Of a stretch of 59,930 nt of DNA, positions 35,045 to 44,054 are shown piece by piece; within the stretch, counting starts at the first letter, position 1, and each line of letters starts with the position of its first letter. The DNA is from Paenirhodobacter populi. GTDB taxonomy: Bacteria; Pseudomonadota; Alphaproteobacteria; Rhodobacterales; Rhodobacteraceae. The position numbers and the translations under genes were made by a program. The notes beneath the pieces were generated by a model. That model was not told the origin of the DNA. It searched no databases and saw nothing but the letters and a program-made list of their open reading frames with translations. The DNA is taken from positions 1 to 59,930 of the forward strand of contig NZ_SAUZ01000026.1 of NCBI RefSeq assembly GCF_004022215.1. The letters are read 5' to 3'.

Positions 35045-37651
35045 TCATTCCGCCGCATCCGTCTTGGGCGCAGCCCTTTTCGTGGCGGGTTTCTTTGCGG
35101 GCTTCTTCGCCGCCGCCTTATTTTTCGCGGGTGCCGCCGCCTTCTTCGCCGCCGGTTTCTTCGCGGCCGGGGCCTTCTTCTTGCCGCCCTTCGAGGCCTT
35201 CGCCTCGATCAGCGGCAGGGCGATTTCCAGCGTGACATCCTCGGGTTCGACATCCTTCGGCAGGGTCGCGTTGACCTTGCCCCATTTCACATAAGGCCCG
35301 TAGCGGCCGGGCATGACCTGAATCGGGCCGCCGTCCGGATGTTCGCCCAGCTCCTTGATTGGCTTCGCCGCAGCACCACGCCCCGGTCCGCGCGCCGCCT
35401 TCTGCGCCAGAACCTCGATCGCGCGGTTCATGCCGACGGTGAAGACCTCCTCGACATCGGGCAGATTCGCATAGGTTGAGCCGTGCTTCACATAGGGGCC
35501 AAAGCGGCCGATCCCGGCCTCGACCGCCACGCCATCCTCGGGGTGCAGGCCGATCTCGCGCGGCAGCGACAACAGCGCCAGCGCCTTTTCCAGATCCATC
35601 GCTTCGGGCGCCCAGCCCTTGGGCAAGGAGGCGCGCGGCGGCTTCGGCTGTTCCGCCGTCGCCTCGCCCTTCTGCACATAGGGGCCGAAGCGGCCGACGC
35701 GGAGCGTGATGTCCAGCCCTTCGTCCACGCCCAGAACCTTGCCGTCGAGCGCCGCCGTCCCCTCGCCGTCCGGGGCCGAAATCGGGCGCGTGTAGCGGCA
35801 TTCGGGATAGTTGCCGCACCCTACGAAGGCCCCGCCGGAGCGCGCCGTCTTCAGATGCAGGCGGCCCTGATGGCAGACCGGGCAGATGCGCGGATCGGAC
35901 CCGTCCGGGCGCGGCGGGTAAAGATGAGGCGACAACACCTCGTCGATCTTGTCGAGCACCTCGGTGATCCGCAATTCCGACGTCTCGCCGATCGCGGCGG
36001 AAAAGTCGCGCCAGAACCGGGCCAGCACGTCCTTGTAATCGCGGTCGCCCGCCGAGATATCGTCGAGCTGTTCCTCCATATCCGCGGTGAAGTCGTATTC
36101 GACATAGCGGCGGAAATAATTGGTCAGGAAGACCGTCACCAGCCGCCCGGTATCCTCGGGGATCAGCCGGTTCTTGTCCTTGCGGACATAGCCGCGGTCG
36201 ACGATCGTTGTCAGGATCGAGGCATAGGTGGACGGCCGCCCGATGCCCAGTTCCTCCATCCGCTTGACCAGCGTCGCCTCGGTGTAGCGGGGCGGGGGCT
36301 GGGTGAAGTGCTGCTCGGGCGTGATCTGGTTCTTCTTCGCCGGTTCGCCCTGCATGATCTGCGGCAGACGGGCGCTGTCATCGTCATCCTCGTCGTCGCG
36401 GCCCTGATCGTAGATCTTGAGGAAGCCGTCGAAGGTCAGCACCTGCCCGGTGGCGCGCAGCTCGACCTGACCATCGGCCGAGGCGACATCGACGGTCGTG
36501 CGTTCCATCTGCGCGGCGGCCATCTGGCTGGCCAGAGTGCGTTTCCAGATCAGGTCGTAGAGCTTGGCCTGATCGTCGGCGAGCTTCAGCTTCGCCGGAT
36601 CGGCGCTCATATCCGTCGGGCGGATACATTCGTGCGCTTCCTGCGCGTTCTTGGCCTTGTTCTTGTACATGCGGGGGCTCGACGGCACGTAGCGGTCCCC
36701 GAAGCGGCGCTTGATTTCGTCGCGCGCGGCCATGACCGCCTCGGGCGCCATGTCGATGCCGTCGGTCCGCATATAGGTGATGTAGCCCGCCTCATACAGC
36801 CGCTGCGCCGCCTGCATCGTCGCCTTGGCGCCCATGCCGTATTTGCGCGACGCCTCCTGCTGCAGGGTCGAGGTCATGAAGGGCGGGTAGGGATTGCGGG
36901 TCGCGGGCTTCGCCTCGACCGATTTCACCGTCAGATCGCGGGAAGTGATGGCCTGCACCGCCAGTTCCGCATCGGTTTCCGTGGCAAGGTCGAACTTGTC
37001 GAGCTTCTTGCCCCCCAGAACCGTCAGCCGCGCGGTGAATTCCTGCCCGCGCGGCGTTTCCAGAACCGCCGTCACCGTCCAGTATTCGCGGGCTCGGAAG
37101 GCCTCGATCTCCATCTCCCGCTCGACGATCAGGCGCAGGCAGACCGATTGCACCCGGCCCGCGGACCGCGCGCCCGGCAGCTTGCGCCACAGCACCGGCG
37201 AGAGGTTGAACCCCACGAGGTAGTCCAGCGCGCGGCGCGCCAGATAGGCCTCGACCAGCGCCTGATCGATCTGACGGGGGGATTTCATCGCCTCGGTGAT
37301 TGCCGATTTGGTGATCGCGTTGAAGGTCACGCGGGAGACCTTCTTCGATTTCAGCTTCGACGCCAGCGCCTGTTCGAGGTGCCAGGAAATCGCCTCCCCC
37401 TCGCGGTCGGGGTCGGTGGCGAGGATCAGTTCGTCATCGCCCGCCAGCGCATCGGTGATCGCCTTGATGTGTTTTTTCGAATCGGGAGAAACTTCCCATT
37501 TCATCGCGAAATCATGGTCGGTATCGACCGAGCCGTCCTTGGGCGGCAGGTCGCGGACATGCCCGAAAGACGCCAGAACCGTATAGCTGGGACCCAGATA
37601 TTTGTTGATTGTCTTGGCCTTGGCGGGAGATTCGACGACGACGACGGCCAT
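35045..37651 (-). CDS. topA: DNA topoisomerase I
   Basis: Type IA enzyme that relaxes negative supercoils. The Toprim domain starts AVVVVESPAKAKTINKYLG, with acidic residues in ILATDPDREGEAISWH. The catalytic tyrosine is in GYITYMRTDG. One four-cysteine zinc ribbon is present (CPVCHQGRLHL ... GCGNYPEC), followed by three Toprim C-terminal repeats of the form GRFGPYVxxG without cysteines. The last ~50 residues are an Ala/Lys-rich tail (KAAAPAKNKAAAKKPAKK) that likely binds DNA or RNA polymerase nonspecifically. Length is 868 residues. It lies 95 bases downstream of dprA, as often seen. Confidence 0.96.
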   Translation of the reverse strand: MAVVVVESPAKAKTINKYLGPSYTVLASFGHVRDLPPKDGSVDTDHDFAMKWEVSPDSKKHIKAITDALAGDDELILATDPDREGEAISWHLEQALASKLKSKKVSRVTFNAITKSAITEAMKSPRQIDQALVEAYLARRALDYLVGFNLSPVLWRKLPGARSAGRVQSVCLRLIVEREMEIEAFRAREYWTVTAVLETPRGQEFTARLTVLGGKKLDKFDLATETDAELAVQAITSRDLTVKSVEAKPATRNPYPPFMTSTLQQEASRKYGMGAKATMQAAQRLYEAGYITYMRTDGIDMAPEAVMAARDEIKRRFGDRYVPSSPRMYKNKAKNAQEAHECIRPTDMSADPAKLKLADDQAKLYDLIWKRTLASQMAAAQMERTTVDVASADGQVELRATGQVLTFDGFLKIYDQGRDDEDDDDSARLPQIMQGEPAKKNQITPEQHFTQPPPRYTEATLVKRMEELGIGRPSTYASILTTIVDRGYVRKDKNRLIPEDTGRLVTVFLTNYFRRYVEYDFTADMEEQLDDISAGDRDYKDVLARFWRDFSAAIGETSELRITEVLDKIDEVLSPHLYPPRPDGSDPRICPVCHQGRLHLKTARSGGAFVGCGNYPECRYTRPISAPDGEGTAALDGKVLGVDEGLDITLRVGRFGPYVQKGEATAEQPKPPRASLPKGWAPEAMDLEKALALLSLPREIGLHPEDGVAVEAGIGRFGPYVKHGSTYANLPDVEEVFTVGMNRAIEVLAQKAARGPGRGAAAKPIKELGEHPDGGPIQVMPGRYGPYVKWGKVNATLPKDVEPEDVTLEIALPLIEAKASKGGKKKAPAAKKPAAKKAAAPAKNKAAAKKPAKKPATKRAAPKTDAAE

Positions 37652-37746
37652 GACTTCCTCATATTCATACGCGGTGCGTTACTGGGCGGGCAAGATGTGG
37701 GTGTCACGGCGGGAATGTCAATGCGGCGCGAAACACCGCGATGGGT

Positions 37747-38862
37747 TCAGGTGCGGCTCAGCAGGGCCCCGGGCAGGCGCCGCACCCGGCCGTCGAGTTC
37801 CAGCAGGAAGACATGCCGGGTGAAGGTCGCGGCGTCGATCGACAGGTCGCGCAGCACCAGATCCTCGGGTGTCGGGCTCGGTCCAAGCGCGGCGAGGATG
37901 CGCGCCGCGATATCCTGCGCGGCGGGCTCCGGCGGCGGGGAAGGGGACGGCGCGGCGGGGGCAGGCGCGGCCGCGGGCCCCGGCGCGCCGATCAGTGCGA
38001 TGACATCCGCCGCGTCGCGGATCAGCACGGCGCCATCGCGGATCAGCATGTTGCAGCCCGTCGCCCGTCCGTCGAGCGGATGCCCCGGCACGGCCATCAC
38101 CTCGCGCCCGTAGTCCAGCGCCATCCGCGCCGTCAGCAGGCTGCCCGAACGCGCGGCCGCCTCGATCACCAGCGTGGCCTGCGCCATCCCGGCGATGATC
38201 CGGTTTCGCTGCGGAAAATGCCGGGCGACCGGCTCCGCCCCCGGCGGCAATTCCGCGAGCCGGAGTCCCTTTTCCGCCATGTTCCGGTAAAGCGCCGCGT
38301 TTTCCGCCGGATAGACGACATCTATCCCCCCCGCCTGCACCCCCGCCGTGCCGAGCGGCAGCGCCGCCTCATGCGCGGCGGCGTCGATGCCGCGGGCAAG
38401 ACCCGACACGATCAGGAAGCCCGCCTCGGACAGCTCCCCCGCCAGCCTGCGCGCCATGCGCAGCCCGAGCGAGGAGGCGTTCCGCGCCCCGATGAGCGCG
38501 ACCGACGGCCGCGCGGCCAGCGCCGGATCCCCGATCGACCACAGGAAGGGCGGCGCATCGGCAAGGCCCAGAAGCCCCGGCGGATAGTCCTTGCGGCCAT
38601 ACAGCAAGGGCCGCGCGCCAAGCCGCCTGCCGGCCACAAGCTCCTTTAGCGCGACGGCGGCGGGACAGGATTCGTAGCGCTCCATCCCCGAGGCCCGCGC
38701 CACCTCGGGCAAGGCGGCAAGGGCCGCTGGGGCGGAGCCATGTTCCGCCATCAGCCGGTGAAAGGTTGTCGGCCCGACCCGGCGGGAGCGAACGAGACGC
38801 AGGAAGGACAGTTCATCTTCCTCCGTGGTGGGTGGGGTGTAGGGGGTTTGGCAAGAAAACAA
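37747..38862 (-). CDS. dprA: DNA-processing protein DprA
   Basis: Loads RecA on incoming single-stranded DNA during transformation or gene-transfer-agent uptake. The Rossmann-like core shows SVALIGARNASSLGLRMARRLAGEL, VSGLARGIDAAAHEAAL, GGIDVVYPAENAALYRNM and FPQRNRIIAGMAQATLVIEAAARSGSLLTA. A C-terminal winged-helix-like part begins near AAQDIAARILAALG. No ATG fits the N-terminus. TTG 38862 (read as Met-FSCQTPYTPPTTEE) has AAGGAGA eight bases upstream and gives 371 residues, matching relatives; the longer reading to 39093 is rejected. A CtrA-like site lies about 50 bases upstream. Confidence 0.92.
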   Translation of the reverse strand: MFSCQTPYTPPTTEEDELSFLRLVRSRRVGPTTFHRLMAEHGSAPAALAALPEVARASGMERYESCPAAVALKELVAGRRLGARPLLYGRKDYPPGLLGLADAPPFLWSIGDPALAARPSVALIGARNASSLGLRMARRLAGELSEAGFLIVSGLARGIDAAAHEAALPLGTAGVQAGGIDVVYPAENAALYRNMAEKGLRLAELPPGAEPVARHFPQRNRIIAGMAQATLVIEAAARSGSLLTARMALDYGREVMAVPGHPLDGRATGCNMLIRDGAVLIRDAADVIALIGAPGPAAAPAPAAPSPSPPPEPAAQDIAARILAALGPSPTPEDLVLRDLSIDAATFTRHVFLLELDGRVRRLPGALLSRT

Positions 38863-39203
38863 CCTGCATTCTCCTTCCCGGTCCCGCTCGCCTTTTCGTT
38901 GTGGCACGGCATTGTTAACAGTTGGTTTATTTTGTGGCGCGATTGCGGCGAAGATGTGGCGTGGAGAGGCCAATGAGGCCCGGCCGTCCGCTTTTCGGGC
39001 AGCCTCTCCGGGTGGCGCCTCATTTCGCGCCGGGGCGGCGTCACTGGCGTCATTCCGGCATGGCGGCGCGCCGCGGCCGGGTTTTTTGCGCAACAGTCGG
39101 GAACCGAAAAACCCCGCAACCCCTTGACCAACCGGGGCTGCATTGGACTTCTGTGCATCGGAACCGGGCAGACCGGACAGAATTCAAACGGACAGGTGAC
39201 ACA
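38863..39203. other. dprA/L,D-transpeptidase divergent gap, with possible CtrA site
   Basis: A gene-free stretch of about 340 bases. Near the dprA side, TTAA-N7-TTTA (38915-38929) is one mismatch from the CtrA consensus, and CtrA is known to control dprA in Rhodobacter capsulatus. Near the other side, TTGACC (39124) is a possible -35 without a good -10. The middle is GC-rich and shows no RNA gene or repeat that I can recognise. Confidence 0.35.
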
Positions 39204-40064
39204 TTGACGATCATTCCGATGCCGCGACGGGCGATGATTCTCACGGGATTGTCTCTTGTGGCTCTGGCCGGATGCGGTGGCAGCCGGGCGCCGTCGCAGG
39301 CGACTCCGGGCCTTATGGTGCCGGCGGTCTACCGGGCGCGGAAGGACGGCGAGCGGACCATCCCGGCCGTCAATCCCGCCTATCTGAACGAACGCAACCG
39401 CCGCACCTGGGTTGATTACACCGGGCCGGAAGAGCCCGGCTCGATCGTCGTCGATCCCTATGCGCGGGTGCTGTATCACGTGGTCGAGCCGGGGCGGGCG
39501 ATGCGCTTTGGCGTGGCCGTGGGCAAGGCCGGGCGCGGCTTTTCCGGCGATGCGGTGGTGCGGCGCAAGGAGGAATATCCCTACTGGGCGCCGACCAAGA
39601 ACATGATTCGCACCGAACCCGACCTGTATGGGCCGCTGGCGGCGGGGCTGCCGGGCGGGCTCGACAATCCGCTGGGGGCGCGGGCGCTGTATCTCTATCG
39701 CAACGGCAGGGACACCTATTACCGCATTCACGGCACCATGGACCCGAGTTCGATCGGCAAGGCGACCTCGGCGGGCTGCATCCGGTTGTTCAACCAAGAC
39801 ATCATCGACCTGTTCGACGAGGCCGAGCTGGGCACCAAGGTGCATGTGCGTTCGCGCAGCGAAAGCCTTGATCTGGAGGGACCGATGGTCGAGCTGCACA
39901 CCGGCTATGTCGTGCCCGAAAGCGATACCGCCGCGATCGAGGCCGACCGCCGCGCCTGGGAAGCGGGGGAGATCCCCGACCTGTCGGAAGTCGAGGCGGA
40001 GCAGTATCAGGCCGCCGTGCAATCCGCCGAGGAACGCGAACGCGAGCTGCGCGGCCTGAACTGA
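39204..40064 (+). CDS. L,D-transpeptidase lipoprotein (YkuD/ErfK family)
   Basis: Cross-links peptidoglycan 3-3 or attaches proteins to it from the periplasm. The lipobox ALAGC ends a short signal (MPRRAMILTGLSLVALAGC). The YkuD catalytic motif is complete: HGTMDPSSIGKATSAGCIRLFNQDIIDL, with the nucleophile in SAGCIR. The N-terminal part of the domain has VDPYARVLYHVVEPGRAMRFGVAVGKAG. Length is about 286 residues. The TTG at 39204 has AGGTGA six bases upstream and is preferred; ATG 39219 is in frame but lacks a Shine-Dalgarno sequence. Confidence 0.9.
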   Translation: MTIIPMPRRAMILTGLSLVALAGCGGSRAPSQATPGLMVPAVYRARKDGERTIPAVNPAYLNERNRRTWVDYTGPEEPGSIVVDPYARVLYHVVEPGRAMRFGVAVGKAGRGFSGDAVVRRKEEYPYWAPTKNMIRTEPDLYGPLAAGLPGGLDNPLGARALYLYRNGRDTYYRIHGTMDPSSIGKATSAGCIRLFNQDIIDLFDEAELGTKVHVRSRSESLDLEGPMVELHTGYVVPESDTAAIEADRRAWEAGEIPDLSEVEAEQYQAAVQSAEERERELRGLN

Positions 40065-40085
40065 CCGCGCCGCCCGTTCGTCGGG

Positions 40086-41552
40086 TCATTCCGCCCAGTA
40101 GACCCCGGTCAGGTCGTTCGCCGGGGTGGGCGCGTTTTCCCACAGACCTTCGAGCTTCGCCTTCGCCACGCCGGTCTTCGCCAGCTGGAACAGGAAGGCG
40201 TTGACGTAATCATGGGCGATCATCTCTTCGGCCTGTTTCGTCAGGGCGGAGCGATCCGCCGGATCCACGGCGCGGTCGAGTTCGGCCATCAGCGTGATGA
40301 ATTCCGGCTTGTCGTAGCCGAAATAATAGTCCGGCCGGGCGTAGATGTTCATGTCGGCGGGCTCGACATGGCTGATGATCGTCAGGTCGAAGTCATGGTT
40401 GCCGAACACCTGTTCCAGCCACTGCGCCCATTCGACATTGGTGATCTGCGTGCGGATGCCCACGGCGGCCAGCTGCGCGGCGACGATCTCGCCGCCGCGG
40501 CGGGCGTAGGAGGGCGGCGGCAGCGCCAGCCGCAGCGTCAGGTCGGACGCGCCAGCCTCGGCAAGCAGAGCACGGGACTTGTCCGGGTCGTAGGCGGAAA
40601 GATCCGTCAGATCGACGTAATCGGGGTTGTGCGGCGGGAAATGCGTGCCGATCGGCGTGCCATAGCCGAACATCGCGCCGTCGATGATTTCCTGCCGGTT
40701 GATCGCATGGGCGATGGCCTCGCGCACCCGCACGTCGTTCAGCGGCGGGTTGCGGTTGTTCATGGCGAGGATCGTTTCGCCCTCGGTGGTGCCGACGACG
40801 ACCTTGAAGCGGGGATCGGCCTCGAACTGGCTCAGGGTTTCGGGGGCGGGATAATTCGGGAAGGCGTCGATATCGCCCGACATCATCGCCGCGAAGGCCG
40901 CCGTCGGGTCCGAGATGAAGCGGAAGGTGGCGCGGTTCAGCGCCGGCTTTTCCCCCCAGTAGTCCGGATAGGCGGTCAGGGTGACGCGGTCGCCCTGCAC
41001 CCATTCCCCGAACTGAAAGGGGCCGGTGCCGACAGGCTTCGTCGCATCGGTCGCGATCGATTCGGGGGCGACGATCACCGCATCCCCCCAGGCCATCTTG
41101 AACGGAAAGGCGCCATCGGGCGCCGCAAGCGTGACCTTCACCGTCGCCGGGTCCAGCACCTCGACCGAGGAGATCCCGGTGAACAGCGCCTTCTGCGCGT
41201 TGGTGCTGTCCTCGGCCCGCGCACGGTCGAGGCTGAACTTCACGTCCTCGGCGTCGAAGGTGGTGCCGTCGTGGAAGGTCGCGCCGGTGACCAGATGGAA
41301 GGTGTAGACGGTGCCGTCCTCGGACACGTCCCAGCTTTGCGCGAGCGCGGGCAGGATCGAACCGTCGGGGGCAAAGCGCGTCAGCCCCTCGAAGACATTG
41401 GCGTAGACGACCTCATCGATCGCCGCCGCCGCGCCCGCGGTCGGATCGAGATTGGGCGGCTCCAGCACCATGCCGAGCGTCACCGCATCGGGCGCGGCCA
41501 GCGCGGTTGTGGCCCAGAACGTCAGGGCCGCGGCAACAAGCGTCCGTTTCAT
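40086..41552 (-). CDS. ABC transporter substrate-binding protein, peptide/opine family 5
   Basis: Periplasmic binding protein for oligopeptides or similar solutes. A signal peptide (MKRTLVAAALTFWATTALAA) is followed by the SBP_bac_5 fold: LEPPNLDPTAGAAAAIDEVVYANVFEGLTRF, WDVSEDGTVYTFHLVTGATFHDGTTFDAEDVKFSLDRA and VREAIAHAINRQEIIDGAMFGYGTPIGTHFPP. Length is 488 residues. ATG 41552 has GGAGG upstream. No permease or ATPase genes are adjacent; the upstream gene is an M20 peptidase 67 bases away on the same strand, so imported peptides may be its substrates, but this is only inference. Confidence 0.92.
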   Translation of the reverse strand: MKRTLVAAALTFWATTALAAPDAVTLGMVLEPPNLDPTAGAAAAIDEVVYANVFEGLTRFAPDGSILPALAQSWDVSEDGTVYTFHLVTGATFHDGTTFDAEDVKFSLDRARAEDSTNAQKALFTGISSVEVLDPATVKVTLAAPDGAFPFKMAWGDAVIVAPESIATDATKPVGTGPFQFGEWVQGDRVTLTAYPDYWGEKPALNRATFRFISDPTAAFAAMMSGDIDAFPNYPAPETLSQFEADPRFKVVVGTTEGETILAMNNRNPPLNDVRVREAIAHAINRQEIIDGAMFGYGTPIGTHFPPHNPDYVDLTDLSAYDPDKSRALLAEAGASDLTLRLALPPPSYARRGGEIVAAQLAAVGIRTQITNVEWAQWLEQVFGNHDFDLTIISHVEPADMNIYARPDYYFGYDKPEFITLMAELDRAVDPADRSALTKQAEEMIAHDYVNAFLFQLAKTGVAKAKLEGLWENAPTPANDLTGVYWAE

Positions 41553-41619
41553 CAATCCTCCCCCGGGATTTGAATGGTTGCGGGCATCTTTGGCGCGATG
41601 CGCGCGGCGATCAAGGGGT

Positions 41620-42909
41620 TTACGCCGACCGGGGCGCCAGAAGTTCCGCAAGGACAAGCGCCATGACCCGCGCACTGTCCGCCATGTCGGTGATGCCGAT
41701 CCATTCATCGGGCTGATGCGCCTGCGCCAATTGACCCGGCCCGTAGGCGATGCAGTTCTTCAGCCGGCCGATGCGGTCGATGTGCTTCTGGTCGTAGGTG
41801 CCGGGGGAGACGACATAGCCCGCCTCGCGGCCGAGCACCGCCTCGATCGCCGCGGCGGTGGAGCGCACGACCGGCGCGTCACGGTCGGTCATCGTCGGCT
41901 GCACCTCGAAAAGCGTGCGGATCTCGTAGCGGAAGCCGGGGCGGCGGGCGCGGATGCGCTCCATCAGGCGGGTGACCTCGGCCTTCACCTCGGCGGGGTC
42001 CTCCTCGATCAGGAAGCGGCGGTCGATGGTGATGCGGCAGCGGTCGGCGACGCAGGGCGCGGGCAGGCCGGTGAAGCCGGGGCCACGGTCCGGCTCGCCC
42101 CCGTGAATGGAGTTGACGTTGAGGGTCGAGGCCCGCGCGCCTTCGGGGATCACCGGCATCGCGGTGCGCTTGCCCGCCAGCAGGGGGTAGAGCGTCGCCT
42201 CCATTTCCTCAAGCACCGCGCCCATGTGGCGGATCGCGCTGTCGCCAAGGAAGGGCATCGAGCCATGGGCGATGCGACCATGCGTCTCGATTTCCGCCCA
42301 CCAGACGCCACGATGGCCAAGGCAGATCTGATCCTTGTGCAGGGGTTCCGGGATGATGACATGCTGCACCCTTTCGGGCGAGAACCAGCCGCGTTCCGCG
42401 AGCCAGGCGACCCCGCCATAGCCGCCCGATTCCTCATCCGCCGTCGCCGAGATCTCGATCGCGCCGCGATGGTCGGGGCAGGCGGCGATGAAGGCTTCGG
42501 CCGCGATGACCGAGGCGGCAAGCCCGCCCTTCATGTCGCTCGCCCCCCGGCCGTAAAGGCGGTCGCCCTCGACCGCGCCGCCGAACGGATCGCGGGTCCA
42601 GCCCTGTCCGACCTCGACCACGTCGTGATGCGAATTGAAATGCACGCAATCGCCGGGCAGGGCGCCCGCACGCCGCGCGACAAGGTTCCAGCGCGGCCAT
42701 TCCTCGCAATCGCCGGGGGTGCCGGTGGCGCGCAGCAGCTCGACCGTGAAGCCCGAGGCTGACAGGCGTGCGCCAAGCGCCTCGCACAGGTCGCGGTAGC
42801 ACTGGCCGGGCGGGTTCAGCGTGGGGATGCGGATCAGATCGCGGGCCAGCGCCACGAGCGCGTCGCGGCGGGCATCCACCTCGGTTCGGATACGGCGGGC
42901 CAGGTCCAT
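41620..42909 (-). CDS. M20-family metallopeptidase (ArgE/DapE/ACY1/CPG2 type)
   Basis: Dinuclear zinc deacylase or carboxypeptidase. Metal ligands are visible in NSHHDVVEVG (first His-x-Asp), GRGASDMKGGLAASVIAAEAF, the catalytic Glu pair in ATADEESGGYGG, and IIPEPLHKD; a late His is in YDQKHIDRIG. A dimerisation domain covers about residues 200-320. Length is 429 residues. Family members cleave N-acyl amino acids or peptides; the exact substrate cannot be told. The annotation of acetylornithine deacetylase would be over-specific. It pairs with a peptide-binding protein downstream. Confidence 0.88.
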   Translation of the reverse strand: MDLARRIRTEVDARRDALVALARDLIRIPTLNPPGQCYRDLCEALGARLSASGFTVELLRATGTPGDCEEWPRWNLVARRAGALPGDCVHFNSHHDVVEVGQGWTRDPFGGAVEGDRLYGRGASDMKGGLAASVIAAEAFIAACPDHRGAIEISATADEESGGYGGVAWLAERGWFSPERVQHVIIPEPLHKDQICLGHRGVWWAEIETHGRIAHGSMPFLGDSAIRHMGAVLEEMEATLYPLLAGKRTAMPVIPEGARASTLNVNSIHGGEPDRGPGFTGLPAPCVADRCRITIDRRFLIEEDPAEVKAEVTRLMERIRARRPGFRYEIRTLFEVQPTMTDRDAPVVRSTAAAIEAVLGREAGYVVSPGTYDQKHIDRIGRLKNCIAYGPGQLAQAHQPDEWIGITDMADSARVMALVLAELLAPRSA

Positions 42910-42984
42910 GCGGTCACGCTAATCCCGCCCGTGTCGCAGGTCAAATGCCGCCGCGACCGCGCGGCCCCTTCCCTTGCACCATCA

Positions 42985-43018
42985 CAAGCAGTTAAGTGGG
43001 CGCAAGCGGTTAAGTGGG
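42985..43018. repeat. Tandem 18-base duplication upstream of a small membrane-protein gene
   Basis: CAAGCAGTTAAGTGGG (42985-43000) and CAAGCGGTTAAGTGGG (43003-43018) differ at one base and repeat with an 18-base period. They lie in the short divergent region before the gene starting at 43041. It may be an operator with two half-sites or a simple tandem duplication. Confidence 0.6.
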
Positions 43019-43040
43019 GCAAAACCGGCAGGAGATTGCG

Positions 43041-43331
43041 GTGCTGGCATTCTGGAAACTGATCTTCCTTGGGCTGTTCACGCTCACGCTGATCTACTGG
43101 CTGCTGCTGGCCTATTGCCGGTCGCTGCAACGCGAGCGGCTGGAAAACCGCTGGGACGCGACGACAGGCAAGGATGGGGCGGGCAAGGATCTGGGTCCGC
43201 GCGACAGCTTTGTCAAAGAGGGCATGGCGCGCTATGAAAAAAGCCTGCGGCGCAAGCTCTTGTGGCTGGTCTATGTGGTGCCGGTCTGCGTCATGACGGC
43301 GCTGATCGTCGTGATGAACATGCAATGGTGA
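43041..43331 (+). CDS. Small two-helix membrane protein, unknown function
   Basis: 96 residues with an N-terminal membrane helix (MLAFWKLIFLGLFTLTLIYWLLLAYC), a charged loop (LQRERLENRWDATTGKDGAGKDLGPRDSFVKEGMARYEKSLRRKL) and a C-terminal helix (LWLVYVVPVCVMTALIVVMNM). Start is GTG 43041, seven bases after AGGAGA; an upstream GTG at 43014 is less well placed. Seven bases separate it from the DUF1523 gene, so the two are surely one operon and perhaps one complex. No known function. Confidence 0.82.
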   Translation: MLAFWKLIFLGLFTLTLIYWLLLAYCRSLQRERLENRWDATTGKDGAGKDLGPRDSFVKEGMARYEKSLRRKLLWLVYVVPVCVMTALIVVMNMQW

Positions 43332-43338
43332 GGGTGCG

Positions 43339-44001
43339 ATGCGCTATGTGAAACCTACATTCTGGACGCTCGTGCTGCTGTTCGTCGCGGGCTTCCTGTA
43401 TTACACGCTGCCGCAGCATGACGTGGTGCGGATCGTTGGCACCTATCAGCAGCGGGTGGATCTGACCGGATGGACGCGGGTCTTCTGGTCCGGGTCGAGC
43501 AAGACGCAGGTCAATCAGGTGAACCGCGACGTGCAGTTCATCGCCGCGGTCAAGGCGAACGGCAAGGCCATCGTCTATCGCAACGAGGATACCGGCTGGG
43601 GCTGGCCGCCCTATTTCAAGTTCGATACCGCTACCCTGCAGGCAAAGGCCGAGGATCTGAAATCCACGCCGGAAACGCCGAAATGGGCGGTGATCACCCG
43701 CTATGGCTGGCGGCAGGAGCTGCTGTCCACCTTCCCGAACGCGATCTCGGTGCGGGCCGTTTCCGGGCCGGATGTGCGCATCATCCCTTGGGCCAGCATC
43801 GTCATCCTGCTTTTGCTGGCGGCGGTCGCGCTGCTGATCCGGGCGATGTGGCGGCAGTTCCGGCAACGCTCGCTCGACCCGCTGTTCGGCAATGCGGCGA
43901 GCCGGATCGACGAGGTGGGCTACCGCGCCGAGGCGGCTGGCGAACGCGCCAAGGGCCGGTGGGCGCTGTTCAAGCAAAGGCTGTTCGGCCGGACGAAATG
44001 A
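43339..44001 (+). CDS. DUF1523 family membrane protein
   Basis: 220 residues recognisable as DUF1523, found mainly in Rhodobacterales. It has an N-terminal helix (FWTLVLLFVAGFLYYTLP), a periplasmic domain (HDVVRIVGTYQQRVD, FWSGSSKTQVNQVNRDVQFIAAV, YRNEDTGWGWPPYFKFDTATLQAKA, WAVITRYGWRQELLSTFPNAISV), a second helix (IVILLLLAAVALLIRAMW) and a basic cytoplasmic tail. Function unknown. It is the second gene of a two-gene operon that ends in a strong terminator. Confidence 0.9.
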   Translation: MRYVKPTFWTLVLLFVAGFLYYTLPQHDVVRIVGTYQQRVDLTGWTRVFWSGSSKTQVNQVNRDVQFIAAVKANGKAIVYRNEDTGWGWPPYFKFDTATLQAKAEDLKSTPETPKWAVITRYGWRQELLSTFPNAISVRAVSGPDVRIIPWASIVILLLLAAVALLIRAMWRQFRQRSLDPLFGNAASRIDEVGYRAEAAGERAKGRWALFKQRLFGRTK

Positions 44002-44002
44002 C

Positions 44003-44029
44003 AAAGGCCCGGCATCGCGCCGGGCCTTT
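44003..44029. terminator. Strong bidirectional terminator
   Basis: AAAGGCCCGGC (44003-44013), five-base loop, GCCGGGCCTTT (44019-44029). It serves the DUF1523 gene on the plus strand and, by symmetry, grxD on the minus strand. Confidence 0.8.
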
Positions 44030-44054
44030 CCATTTTCGCTGACGGCCGGGGGAA

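Noticed and set aside
35045-35210. Ala/Lys repeat at the topA 3' end as a nucleotide repeat or fusion
   Set aside because: Low-complexity basic tails are normal in alphaproteobacterial TopA.
38863-39093. Longer dprA starting at 39093
   Set aside because: The extra 77 residues are Ala/Arg/Pro-rich and unlike DprA, whereas TTG 38862 has a well-placed Shine-Dalgarno sequence.
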